A DNA stretch of 64,000 bases from the NCBI GenBank assembly GCA_963786295.1, contig CAWAYV010000034.1:175021-239020 (forward strand), written 5' to 3'. The first letter of the stretch is position 1. Every line of letters starts with the position of its first letter. The notes below the pieces were generated by a model. That model saw only the letters and a list, made by a program, of their open reading frames with translations, made no database searches and was not told the origin of the DNA. The DNA comes from JACCZX01 sp963786295 (GTDB lineage Bacteria > Pseudomonadota > Gammaproteobacteria > Burkholderiales > Burkholderiaceae_F). Positions 1 through 8,868 of the stretch are shown piece after piece. A program made the translations under genes and the position numbers.

Positions 1-743
1 CGTGTATTGGCTGGCGGTACCGCACCATGGCAGCCGCAGCTCATCCAGCGCATCGCTGCTCGAACGCGGTGCGCGACGTCGACGGTGCGCAGCCGGCATC
101 GGAACTGCTGCAGCGCCTGCGCACGTCGAGCGCTGCGCCGGCGCGACTGACATGCGACAAGCGCACGACGAATCGCATGACGTTGCGTGGTGCTGATCAC
201 ATTCGCGCGCGCGTCGACTGCTGCGAAACGGTCGAGCGCACGCTCGTGAGCGCGTCGGAGCTGATCTACTTCCGGCCGACGCGACCTGCGCTGCGGTGCG
301 ATCGTTGCACTGGCTCGACGGTACCGCCGGCATCCCGACCAAGTTGTCGCGCGCTGCGATGCCAGGATTCGGTGCGCACCGATCATGCGCAGCACCGCAG
401 CTCATCCAGCGCATTGCTGCTCGACACGCTGGGCGCGACATCGGCGGTGGCGCAAGCCGGTTATCGGAACCGCTTCCGGCATCCCGACCCCGAAGTCGTC
501 GCGCGCTACGACGCAAGGAAGATTCAGTTTTTTCGCACCGATCATGCGGGCGCGCTGCAGTGGCGCTTCGCAAGCGATGGGACAAGCGTGGTGTACTCGA
601 CACGCGAAACGGAGGCGCGCTACTGGCACAACCGCCCTGGAGCCGCGGCGGGGCGCTCGGGTTCCGGCACTCGCGCACAAGACGCCGGCGCCGTCACGGG
701 CGACGTAATTCCGGGACCGCCTGAGCCCTACGCGGGCCGCTAA
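1..743 (+). pseudogene. comEC: 3' end of a ComEC/Rec2-like competence gene, rearranged
   Basis: The last third (about 395-743) reads as the C-terminus of a ComEC-type DNA-uptake channel: a serine-rich RSSSSALLLD stretch, then GYRNRFRHPDPEVVARY and FFRTDHAGALQWRF, as in the metallo-beta-lactamase-like C-terminal domain of that family. Positions 20-60, in another frame, read VPHHGSRSSSS, the family's metal-site motif. The first 390 bases therefore look like a decayed, frame-disrupted second copy of the same coding segment rather than the normal upstream gene. The window edge cuts the gene. ComEC assignment is by motif only; the duplication could be real decay or an assembly fault. Confidence 0.45.
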
Positions 744-769
744 ACTGCCCTGTTCGGTAGGGCGAGGCG

Positions 770-2227
770 ATGCACAAAGCGTTCGACGAAATGTACGACG
801 GGAACGATCGTGTCCGTGCGCACTATCGCGAGTTCGAGCGCTGGCTGTCGGAGCAGACGCCAGACGCGATGCAGTTCAAGCGTGCGGAGGCCGATCTGGT
901 GTTCCGCCGCGTCGGCGTCACGTTCGCCGTCTACGGTGCCAAGGACGATCCGGACGGCAAAAACGGCGAGGCAGACGAAGCAACTGAGCGCCTGATTCCG
1001 TTTGACGTCGTGCCGCGCATCATTCCCGCCGCCGAATGGAAGCAGCTTGAGGCCGGCCTGCGGCAACGGGTGCGAGCGCTGAACATGTTTCTGCGCGACG
1101 TGTATCACGACCAAGACATATTGCGCGCGGGCCGAATCCCAGCCGATCAGATCTTGCGCAACTCGCAATACCGGCCCGAGATGCGTGGAGTCGACGTCGC
1201 GGGTGACATTTACGCACACGTGGCGGGAATCGACGTGGTGCGGGCATCCGACGCTGCCGGCGCCGGCGAGTACTTCGTCCTCGAAGACAACCTGCGCGTG
1301 CCGAGCGGTGTGTCCTACATGCTGGAAAACCGCAAGATGATGATGCGGCTGTTTTCCGATCTATTTGCGCGGAACCGCGTGGCGCCAGTCGCGCATTATC
1401 CGGACGTTCTGCTCGAGAATCTTCGCTCGGTGGCCCCGCTTGGCGTCGACGACCCCACCGTCGTGCTTTTGACGCCCGGTATGTACAACTCGGCCTATTT
1501 CGAGCACGCATTTTTGGCGCAGCAAATGGGTATCGAATTGGTCGAAGGGCAGGATTTGTTTGTGCAGGACAACCACGTCTTTATGCGCACCACGCGCGGT
1601 CCGCAGCGGGTCGACGTCATCTATCGCCGCATCGATGACGATTTTCTCGATCCGCGCGCGTTCCGACCAGACTCGACGCTGGGCGTGGCCGGACTGCTGT
1701 CCGTGTATCGCACCGGCAAGGTCACGCTGGCGAATGCGATCGGCACCGGCATTGCAGACGACAAGTCGATCTACCCGCACGTTCCGGACATGATTGACTT
1801 TTACCTCGGCGAGAAGCCGATCCTGTCGAATGTTCCGACGCACGTGTGCCGCGAGCGCGAGCAGCTCGAATACACGCTGGCGCATCTCGAGGAGCTGGTG
1901 ATAAAGGAGGTTCATGGCGCCGGTGGCTACGGCATGCTGGTCGGACCCGCATCCACCCGCGCCGAACGCGAGGAATTTTCGGTGCGCCTGCGCGCTCATC
2001 CCGAAAATTACATCGCCCAGCCGACACTCGCGCTCTCGACGTGCCCCACGTACGTCGAGTCGGGAATAGCACCGCGCCACATTGACCTGCGTCCGTACGT
2101 GCTGTCGGGCAAGGATGTCGTCACCGTTCCCGGCGGGCTGTGCCGAGTGGCGTTGCGCCAAGGATCACTGGTCGTAAATTCGTCGCAGGGGGGCGGCACC
2201 AAAGACACATGGGTGCTCGAGCGATGA
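770..2227 (+). CDS. Circularly permuted type 2 ATP-grasp protein (DUF404/DUF407)
   Basis: A 485-residue protein of the circularly permuted ATP-grasp family, which is predicted to ligate amino acids or peptides using ATP; no substrate is established. The fold signature runs through GEYFVLEDNLRVPSG (about residues 165-180), a conserved YMLENR segment just after it, and a C-terminal EVHGAGGYGMLVGP glycine-rich stretch. The length fits the family. It opens a tightly packed set with a TPR-GGDEF gene, an alpha-E gene and an Anbu peptidase; ATP-grasp, alpha-E and Anbu are a known conserved association. Its stop overlaps the next start as ATGA, so the two are likely translationally coupled. Confidence 0.88.
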   Translation: MHKAFDEMYDGNDRVRAHYREFERWLSEQTPDAMQFKRAEADLVFRRVGVTFAVYGAKDDPDGKNGEADEATERLIPFDVVPRIIPAAEWKQLEAGLRQRVRALNMFLRDVYHDQDILRAGRIPADQILRNSQYRPEMRGVDVAGDIYAHVAGIDVVRASDAAGAGEYFVLEDNLRVPSGVSYMLENRKMMMRLFSDLFARNRVAPVAHYPDVLLENLRSVAPLGVDDPTVVLLTPGMYNSAYFEHAFLAQQMGIELVEGQDLFVQDNHVFMRTTRGPQRVDVIYRRIDDDFLDPRAFRPDSTLGVAGLLSVYRTGKVTLANAIGTGIADDKSIYPHVPDMIDFYLGEKPILSNVPTHVCREREQLEYTLAHLEELVIKEVHGAGGYGMLVGPASTRAEREEFSVRLRAHPENYIAQPTLALSTCPTYVESGIAPRHIDLRPYVLSGKDVVTVPGGLCRVALRQGSLVVNSSQGGGTKDTWVLER

Positions 2228-3927
2228 ATCGCCCGAGCGAGCTGGGGTCGCTGAACGGCGAACATGCCGACAGCTCCGCGCACGACAGTGCCGCGCGCCG
2301 CGCAACCGACCAAATCGATCCGTATGCGCTGATCGAACGCGCCGAAAAACTGATCAACACCGAGCCGCATGATGCGGTTGTGTTCGCGTTGCGTGCGCAA
2401 AACGTCGCTCGTGCGCGCACCGCCGAGACGTTGATGGCGCGCGCCCATTTCGTCGCCGGCTCGGCGCTGATGCAGGTCGGCGACTGGTCGGGTGCGACCC
2501 GGCAACTATCGCAGGCAGAGCAGGTATATCGCGCTCAGGACGATTTCGTGGCGCAGAGCCGAGTCAACATCTTATTGGCCACCGCGTGTTGCGAGCTGGG
2601 CGAGTATGGCGAGGCGCTCGATGGCTTCGCCGAGGTGCAAAAACTCGCGCGGCAGCACAACGATCACGCCGGAGTGCGGCTGGCGCTGGTGCACCAATCG
2701 ACGGTGCATATGATGCTCGGTGATTTCGACGCAGCGCGCGACTCACTTAGATCCTCGCTCGAGCTGCCGTCTGGGTCGACCGCTGACGAAGGCATGGTGG
2801 TACTGCATCACGGCCTGGTCGACGCCAACGAAGGATTGCGTGCGGCGCTGGCGGGCGACGGTGCCATCGTAATGCGTTGCATGGCCGACGCCGAAGATCA
2901 CTTCGTAATGGCACTTGAACTTCTTTCAGGGTCGACCGATCGTTCAACCGCTATCGCCGCTCGTACGCAGCAGGGTGCCGCACGCTGCTGGCTCGGCAAG
3001 TTCAGCGAAGGTCTGGCCGATTTGAACGCGGCCGTGACGGAAGCGGCGCAAAGCGGCTTCCGTTCGCGCGAGGTGCACGCGCGGCTGGAGCTCGGCTACC
3101 ACCTGGTGGGGGCAGGGCGCGAACACGAAGGGCTCGCTATTTTGGGACCGGCCTTGATGCAAGCCGAGGAGTTGGGAGACTTGCGCCGGCCCGCGGATTC
3201 TTATGAGCGGCTATCCGCACTGTATGAAGCGCGCGCCGATTTTCAACTCGCGCTGTATCACCACAAGCGCTACGTCGAAGTAAAAACGCGGCTCGACGGT
3301 CGGCTCAGCACGCAACGCGCGCGCTTGCACGAAGCGCGCGCCGAATTGCAGAAGCTGCGGACGCAGACCGCAGCGCTGCATCAGAAGGCGCGCGATCTCG
3401 AACAATCGCGGTCGCGCCTCGAACGTCTCGCGCTGGAAGACGAACTGACCGGTCTGGCCAACCGCAGATCGTTCACGAAGGAGCTGGAAAGCTGGTGCGC
3501 CCGGGCACGCGCGGGCACGTTGCGCTTCGGGCTTGTGGTCGCCGATATCGACGGCTTCAAACAGATCAACGATCGCCATTCACATCTGACCGGAGACGCG
3601 GTGCTGCGCCAGCTCGGCAACGTGATACGCGCGAACTTGCGCGACACCGATTTCGCGGCGCGTTTGGGCGGCGACGAGTTTGCGCTGCTGCTGGCCGACA
3701 GCGAGGGTGGCGCCGCGATGGCGGTGGTCGAGCGGTTGATCGACGCGGTCCGCAAGTCTTCCTGGGCGGAATTCGACAGCGCACTTCACGTGACGATGAG
3801 CATCGGCCTGTGCGAATCGTCCGATTTCGGCGACTCGAGCGAGCTGGTGCGGCGCGCCGATGAATCGCTGTACGCCGCCAAGCACGCCGGCCGCGATCGC
3901 GTGCACTTGTGGAACGGAAGTGCTTAG
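2224..3927 (+). CDS. TPR-repeat diguanylate cyclase (GGDEF)
   Basis: A 567-residue protein predicted to make cyclic di-GMP. Residues about 30-390 are helical, TPR-like repeats with no signal peptide or membrane span, followed by a short coiled coil (residues about 355-400) and a C-terminal GGDEF domain. The active-site RLGGDEFALL is intact, and an RDTD motif sits five residues before GGDEF, matching the allosteric product-inhibition site. I chose the ATG at 2224 because it overlaps the ATP-grasp stop; an in-frame ATG at 2140 would bury 84 bases in the upstream gene. It is wedged between ATP-grasp and alpha-E, where these clusters normally have no cyclase. It probably acts as a soluble sensor whose TPR domain binds a protein partner. 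Confidence 0.88.
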   Translation: MNRPSELGSLNGEHADSSAHDSAARRATDQIDPYALIERAEKLINTEPHDAVVFALRAQNVARARTAETLMARAHFVAGSALMQVGDWSGATRQLSQAEQVYRAQDDFVAQSRVNILLATACCELGEYGEALDGFAEVQKLARQHNDHAGVRLALVHQSTVHMMLGDFDAARDSLRSSLELPSGSTADEGMVVLHHGLVDANEGLRAALAGDGAIVMRCMADAEDHFVMALELLSGSTDRSTAIAARTQQGAARCWLGKFSEGLADLNAAVTEAAQSGFRSREVHARLELGYHLVGAGREHEGLAILGPALMQAEELGDLRRPADSYERLSALYEARADFQLALYHHKRYVEVKTRLDGRLSTQRARLHEARAELQKLRTQTAALHQKARDLEQSRSRLERLALEDELTGLANRRSFTKELESWCARARAGTLRFGLVVADIDGFKQINDRHSHLTGDAVLRQLGNVIRANLRDTDFAARLGGDEFALLLADSEGGAAMAVVERLIDAVRKSSWAEFDSALHVTMSIGLCESSDFGDSSELVRRADESLYAAKHAGRDRVHLWNGSA

Positions 3928-4897
3928 CCGCACGGCGGACCACTTATTCTGGATGGCGCGATACATAGAGCGTGCGGAGAACACCGCACGCATGCTCGAT
4001 GTCAACCTGTCGACGTCGCTGTTGCCGCAGTCGGCGCAGGCGTCGGAGAGCAGCTGGCGCGCGCTGCTGAGCATTTCCGAGCTGACTGAAGAGTTCGACG
4101 AGCGTTATCCGATCGTGTCGCCGCGCGACGTGATGGATTTCATGGTGCGCGACGCCAGCAACTCGTCGTCGATTTGTGCGTGCCTGCGGGCCGCGCGCGA
4201 GAACGCGCGTGCAGTCCGAGGCTCGTTGACTACCGAAGTGTGGGAGACGCACAACGATACCTGGCTCGATCTGCAGCGCAAACTTTCGGATCGCACGCCG
4301 GAGCGCGATCCGCAGGCTTTTTTCGAGTGGGTCAAATTCCGCTCGCACCTGTCACGCGGCGTGACGATCGGCACGATGTTGAAAGACGAGGCGTTCTACT
4401 TCGTACGACTGGGCACGTTCCTCGAGCGCGCCGATAACACGGCACGCTTGATCGACGTCAAGTACCACGGGCTCAGCGATGAGCCCGGGCGAGCGCCGGC
4501 CGCTGCCAACAAGGACAGCGTTGATCATCCGCCGGACTTCTATCACTGGGCGGCGGTGTTGCGTTCGGTGTCGGCGTTTGAGACGTATCGCAAGGTCTAT
4601 CGCGACGTGATTACGCCGTCACGGGTTGCGGAGCTGCTGATCCTGCGCGGCGACATGCCGCGCTCGCTCGCGAGTTGCCTGAACGAGGTGTCGGCCAACC
4701 TCGAGATGGTGCGCAACCGGCGATCCGAGGAGACCGAGCGGCGCGCCGGCTTGCTGCGCGCCGAACTCCGTTACGGCCGTATTGAAGACATCCTCGCGCG
4801 CGGCCTGCACTCGTATTTGACCGAATTCCTCGAACGCATCAACGATCTGGGCGAGCGTGTCAGCGAAGATTTTCTGGTGCCTTTGGAAGCCCACTAA
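3920..4897 (+). CDS. Alpha-E domain protein
   Basis: A 325-residue, mostly helical protein of the alpha-E family, whose function is unknown but which accompanies ATP-grasp and Anbu genes. The hallmark N-terminus LSRTADHLFWMARYIERAEN is present immediately after a GTG at 3920. That GTG overlaps the last codons of the GGDEF gene, and GGAACGGAA just upstream can serve as ribosome binding site; the alternative ATG at 3860 adds 20 residues that do not resemble the family. A second ERADNTARLIDVKY segment occurs around residue 170, giving an internal repeat typical of the family. The next gene follows after 15 bases. Confidence 0.88.
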   Translation: MLSRTADHLFWMARYIERAENTARMLDVNLSTSLLPQSAQASESSWRALLSISELTEEFDERYPIVSPRDVMDFMVRDASNSSSICACLRAARENARAVRGSLTTEVWETHNDTWLDLQRKLSDRTPERDPQAFFEWVKFRSHLSRGVTIGTMLKDEAFYFVRLGTFLERADNTARLIDVKYHGLSDEPGRAPAAANKDSVDHPPDFYHWAAVLRSVSAFETYRKVYRDVITPSRVAELLILRGDMPRSLASCLNEVSANLEMVRNRRSEETERRAGLLRAELRYGRIEDILARGLHSYLTEFLERINDLGERVSEDFLVPLEAH

Positions 4898-4912
4898 TAA
4901 ACTGGGACGCGT

Positions 4913-5788
4913 ATGACTTACTGCGTAGCGATGCGATTGAATGCGGGTCTCGTCTTCCTGGGTGACTCTCGCACCAACGCGGGCGTCGACCAGATTTCGA
5001 CATTCCGCAAGATGACGGTGTTCGAGAATCCAGGCGAGCGGATGCTGGTCCTGCTAACCGCCGGAAATCTGGCACTGACGCAGGCGGTAACCCAAATCCT
5101 GAGCGAGCGGGTCGGCCCTGAACACGCCAGTGTTTGGACTGCGATGACGATGGTCGAAGCGGTGCGCATCATCGGCGACGCGGTGCGTGAAGTGCATCAT
5201 CGTGACGCCGCGGCACTAAACGAATTCGGCATCGACTTCAACGCCAAGTTCATCTTCGGCGGCCAGATCAAAGGCGAAGGCATGCGCCTGTTTCACATTT
5301 ATTCGGCCGGTAATTTCATCGAGGCCACGCACGAAAATCCGTACTTTCAGATCGGCGAGGCCAAATACGGCAAACCGATCATCGATCGCGTGATCCAGCC
5401 CGAGACGCCGCTCGACGAGGCGGCGAAGTGCGCGCTGATCTCGATGGACTCGACGCTGAAATCCAATATTTCGGTTGGATTGCCGCTCGATCTGCTGGTC
5501 TACGAAGCCGATACGTTGCGCGTGACCAAGTTCGTGCACATCGACGGCTCGAATCAATACATGGCGATGATTCGAGACACTTGGGGTTCTCGCCTGAAGC
5601 AGGTGTTCGCCGAAATTCCAGATCCGACCTGGTTCGATTCGTACGTACCGCCGGGCGCACCGCGCCTCCAAACCGAGATCGGTCAACCCGTGCGTGCACC
5701 GCTGCCGCCGTTTGTCGAAGTGGAGGCAGAGCCGGCGTCGCCGATACAACTGGTGGCCGGTCAGGTAAGTAAAAAAGCCGCACGCTGA
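4913..5788 (+). CDS. Anbu-type proteasome-like peptidase
   Basis: A 291-residue member of the Anbu (ancestral beta subunit) branch of the proteasome fold, predicted to be a self-assembling N-terminal-nucleophile hydrolase. The N-terminus MTYCVAM exposes Thr2 as the likely nucleophile once Met is removed. DSRTNAGVD (about residues 17-25) and the Lys in FRKM (about 33) match the proteasome catalytic Asp and Lys positions. A C-terminal tail of about 40 residues is proline-rich. Peptidase activity of Anbu proteins is poorly established. It closes the ATP-grasp/GGDEF/alpha-E set. The transglutaminase-like gene often found in such clusters is absent here. Confidence 0.88.
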   Translation: MTYCVAMRLNAGLVFLGDSRTNAGVDQISTFRKMTVFENPGERMLVLLTAGNLALTQAVTQILSERVGPEHASVWTAMTMVEAVRIIGDAVREVHHRDAAALNEFGIDFNAKFIFGGQIKGEGMRLFHIYSAGNFIEATHENPYFQIGEAKYGKPIIDRVIQPETPLDEAAKCALISMDSTLKSNISVGLPLDLLVYEADTLRVTKFVHIDGSNQYMAMIRDTWGSRLKQVFAEIPDPTWFDSYVPPGAPRLQTEIGQPVRAPLPPFVEVEAEPASPIQLVAGQVSKKAAR

Positions 5789-5811
5789 TCGCGCCGGCGC
5801 ATCGTCGAGCC

Positions 5812-6591
5812 CTATTGCGCGTACCAGCCGCCGTCGACGTTCCATGCCACGCCACGAACCTGATCTGCTGCCGGCGTGCACAAGAACACCGCGAGTGCGC
5901 CCAATTGCTCAGCCGTCACGAACTGAAGCGACGGCTGTTTTTCTTCAAGCAGCGCTTTTTTCGCGTCGTCCTGATCGAGCTTGTCACGCGCGGCACGCGC
6001 GTCGACTTGTTGCTGCACCAATGGAGTCAGCACCCAACCCGGGCAAATCGCATTGCACGTCACTCCGGTTTGCGCCGTCTCCAAAGCGACTGACTTGGTT
6101 AGCCCGACGACGCCGTGCTTGGCGGCGACATACGCCGACTTTTCTGCCGAGCCGACCAGACCATGCACCGAGGCCACGTTGATGATGCGCCCCCAGTTGC
6201 GCTGCTTCATCTTCGGAAGCACGAGCCGCGTCGTATGAAACGCCGAGCTCAGATTGATGGCGATAATCGCATCCCAGCGGTCGACCGGAAACGATTCGAT
6301 CGGCGCCACGTGTTGAATGCCGGCGTTGTTGACCAGGATATCGACCTGCCCAAAGGACGACTCGGCCGCGCCGATCATCGCCTCAATCGCTACAGGCTGG
6401 CTCATGTCCGCGCCGTGATACAGCGTTCGTACTTTGTGACTTTTGAGCTCGTTCTCGACACGCGAGATCTCATCCGGCGCGCCGAATCCATTGATGACGA
6501 TGTTGGCGCCCTCGGCCGCGAGCGCGTGAGCAATGCCCAAGCCGATGCCGCTGGTCGAGCCGGTGATGAGCGCGGTCTTGCCTTTCAACAT
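5812..6591 (-). CDS. bdhA: 3-hydroxybutyrate dehydrogenase (SDR family)
   Basis: A 259-residue short-chain dehydrogenase that oxidises D-3-hydroxybutyrate to acetoacetate with NAD, a step in use of polyhydroxybutyrate. It has the cofactor motif TGSTSGIGLG near residue 8, NNAGIQ, the catalytic Ser and YVAAK pair, and the C-terminal WNVDGGWYAQ typical of bacterial BdhA. The start MLKGKTAL at 6591 is chosen over an ATG 54 bases upstream because it places the Rossmann motif at the usual distance. It diverges from an alpha/beta hydrolase across about 40 bases. Confidence 0.9.
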   Translation of the reverse strand: MLKGKTALITGSTSGIGLGIAHALAAEGANIVINGFGAPDEISRVENELKSHKVRTLYHGADMSQPVAIEAMIGAAESSFGQVDILVNNAGIQHVAPIESFPVDRWDAIIAINLSSAFHTTRLVLPKMKQRNWGRIINVASVHGLVGSAEKSAYVAAKHGVVGLTKSVALETAQTGVTCNAICPGWVLTPLVQQQVDARAARDKLDQDDAKKALLEEKQPSLQFVTAEQLGALAVFLCTPAADQVRGVAWNVDGGWYAQ

Positions 6592-6631
6592 ATGCGATCC
6601 TCTGTCTCCCCTTCCTTTCGAGTATGCCACT

Positions 6632-7513
6632 GTGAACAGGCGCAATGAACCCCGCTTGCACAGCGTGCAATGCCTGAGTCCATCTGGTTTGCACTCGATG
6701 GGTTACACGGAGTGGGGCGCTGCCGACAATCGGCGAGTACTGATCTGCGTGCACGGCCTCACTCGGCTCGGGCGCGATTTCGATCGCTTGGCCCGTGCGA
6801 TGGCGCCGGAATATCGGGTCGTATGCCCCGATGTGGTGGGCCGCGGCCGCAGCGATTACCTGCGCGATCCGATGCACTACATCATGCCGCAGTACGTCGC
6901 CGACATGGTGACCTTGATCGCACGCCTTAACGTTGAACAAGTCGACTGGGTCGGCACATCGATGGGCGGGTTGATCGGCATCGGCCTCGCCGGTCAAGCG
7001 AACTCGCCGATTCGCCGCCTGGTCATTAACGACGTCGGGCCGCGGCTCGATGCGGCGGCGATCGCGCGCATCGGAGACTATGTCGGCGCGTCGATCTCTT
7101 TCAGCGACGTCGATGAAGCGGTCGATTACATTTCGACGATCGCCGCTCCGTTCGGATTGACTCGGCGCGAAGACTGGCGCGAGCTCGTCGTGCCCGGATT
7201 AAAGCGTGACGGCGCGCGATGGACGCTGCACTACGATCCGCATATTGCAGTGCCGTTCAAAGCGTCAACGCCGGAGCGCACGAGTGCGGATGAAAAGATT
7301 TTATGGTCGCTGTACGACAACATCCGCTGCCCGACATTGGTGATTCGCGGCGCGAATTCCGATCTGCTTTCGCGTGAGACACTGAGCGAGATGGCCGCAC
7401 GCGGGCCGAAAGCCCGGACGAGCGAGATATCCGGAGTGGGACACGCTCCGACGTTGATGCTCGCCAACGAGATTGCGACTGTGCGCGAATTTCTGCTTGG
7501 CGGCGCCCACTAA
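6632..7513 (+). CDS. Alpha/beta hydrolase
   Basis: A hydrolase of about 293 residues with the oxyanion segment CVHGLTR, the nucleophile elbow GTSMGG, a late Asp in NSDLLS and a C-terminal GVGHAP histidine, giving a complete Ser-Asp-His triad. The substrate is unknown; its position divergent from bdhA makes a short-chain hydroxyacyl ester or oligomer conceivable, but that is inference. The start is uncertain: GTG at 6632 is chosen because it lies just beyond the bdhA start, and ATG at 6698 is an alternative. Its stop overlaps the corrected stop of the convergent flavodoxin-like gene. Confidence 0.8.
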   Translation: MNRRNEPRLHSVQCLSPSGLHSMGYTEWGAADNRRVLICVHGLTRLGRDFDRLARAMAPEYRVVCPDVVGRGRSDYLRDPMHYIMPQYVADMVTLIARLNVEQVDWVGTSMGGLIGIGLAGQANSPIRRLVINDVGPRLDAAAIARIGDYVGASISFSDVDEAVDYISTIAAPFGLTRREDWRELVVPGLKRDGARWTLHYDPHIAVPFKASTPERTSADEKILWSLYDNIRCPTLVIRGANSDLLSRETLSEMAARGPKARTSEISGVGHAPTLMLANEIATVREFLLGGAH

Positions 7514-8002
7514 AACACACCGCTCGCCAGACCCGCCGCGATAGCTGCGCCGAGCTCACGCGCGCGACTCAAATCGACTTCGGGCACGTGTTTCGGCGCG
7601 AGGATTTGCTCGGGCGTCTGCGCGCCATTGAGCACGATCAGTGGGAGGCGCAATCTCTTTCAGACGCAGTCCGGTCGCGATGCGCTGAATCTGTCGTGCT
7701 GCGCCTTCACCGTCGGTGCCGGCTGCGATGATCGCCGCATACGGCCGGCCGTTGACCTTATCGAGCGCGCCGTAATAGATGCGGTCGAAGAAATCCTTCA
7801 TCCGGCCGGCCATCGTCGCGAGGTTTTCCGGCGTGACGAACAGGTAGCCGTCGGCGGAGAGAACATGCTCAACGTCGGCAGCGGCGGCTGTCACCAGCTC
7901 GGCGCTGCATCCCGCTTCATCGCTCGCTGCTGAGTGCGCCGCAGTCGCCAACTGTTGCGCCGCGCCGGTCATCGTGTGATAGACGATGATCAGCCGCTTC
8001 AT
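7510..8002 (-). CDS. Flavodoxin-like NAD(P)H reductase, frame broken by one inserted base
   Basis: A flavodoxin-fold protein of about 163 residues beginning MKRLIIVYHTMTGAAQQL, with the FMN-phosphate loop (YHTMTGAAQ) and the quinone-reductase-like PENLATMAGRMKDFFDR segment. The uninterrupted frame runs on into an unlikely Arg-rich tail. Removing one base in the CCC run (GGG on the plus strand at 7643-7645) restores PPLIVLNGAQTPEQIL and a stop at 7510. The start overlaps the mtfA stop as ATGA, so it is probably co-transcribed with mtfA. The exact electron acceptor is unknown. Confidence 0.75.
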
Positions 8003-8832
8003 CGCACCGCGGCCAGCGGATCTTGCAGAAAAAACTGCGAGAGCAGTGCATACCAGTCCGGAAACGCGTCGTGCAGTCGGCCAGGTTCGACGAAGAACGC
8101 TTCGCTGGAAACCGCAAAAAATTCGGCCTCGTCGTGCGCGCCGTAGGGATCGATCGGCAGATGCGCGTAGTGGCGATCCAATTCATCCGATTCCGGATCA
8201 AGATCGTCCGGGATTTCGGCATCGATCAGCTCCAGCTCTGCCGCGAAACGATCGAACGATTGATGCAGAACGCTGCGCCAGCCGTCAAGCGACAACGACT
8301 TGTGCGCGGCCAGGAACGGGGGCACCCCATCGGCGTCGCCATCGAGCAGATCGATCTTGTGCACGAACTCGTGAATCACGACCGAGTACGCCGCGCCTGC
8401 CCCGGTCGCGCTTTGCTGCGCATCCTCCCATGACAACACCAGTGGCCCGCCGTCCCACGCTTCGCCGGCAATCGGCTCAACGTATTCGTGGACAACGCCG
8501 TCGTCGTCGGTGATGCTGCGCGGAACCAGAAACTCGCTTGGATACACGACGATGCTTTTCCAGCCTCGATACCAATCGAGGCCGAGGTTCAGCACCGGTA
8601 AGCAGGCCTGTACCGCAATGTTGACCTGCATCGCAGAGGTCAATTCGAGATCCGCCGCTGCGGACATTTGCTTGTCGGTAAGCAATTGCGCGGCAAGCAT
8701 TCGCAATCGTTCGCGCTCATGCGCGGTAAGACGCGCGACGAAAGGCAATGAGGCCAGAGTGGACGACCATATCGGATCAGGGATGGCGACTGACGATGAT
8801 CGCGTCCAGCGGCTTAACAGCGTGCGCATCAT
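7999..8832 (-). CDS. mtfA: MtfA-like zinc-dependent peptidase
   Basis: A 277-residue member of the MtfA/DgsA-anti-repressor family. In E. coli MtfA is a zinc peptidase that binds the glucose regulator Mlc; the local target is unknown. The zinc motif HEFVHKIDLLDG is intact, with downstream EAEFFAVSSEAFF supplying the conserved Glu-rich region and a family-typical end FPDWYALLSQFF. The start at 8832 is chosen because the reading frame upstream overlaps the relA start and looks non-coding; ATG at 8829 is equally possible. It diverges from relA across about 36 bases. Confidence 0.85.
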   Translation of the reverse strand: MMRTLLSRWTRSSSVAIPDPIWSSTLASLPFVARLTAHERERLRMLAAQLLTDKQMSAAADLELTSAMQVNIAVQACLPVLNLGLDWYRGWKSIVVYPSEFLVPRSITDDDGVVHEYVEPIAGEAWDGGPLVLSWEDAQQSATGAGAAYSVVIHEFVHKIDLLDGDADGVPPFLAAHKSLSLDGWRSVLHQSFDRFAAELELIDAEIPDDLDPESDELDRHYAHLPIDPYGAHDEAEFFAVSSEAFFVEPGRLHDAFPDWYALLSQFFLQDPLAAVR

Positions 8833-8868
8833 GGAATTGTGCCGCAGAGGCCGCTTATCCTTACGGCC

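Noticed and set aside
5216..5881. Long minus-strand ORF opposite the Anbu gene
   Set aside because: His/Arg-rich antisense shadow of a well-supported gene; many similar shadows occur because of high GC at third positions.
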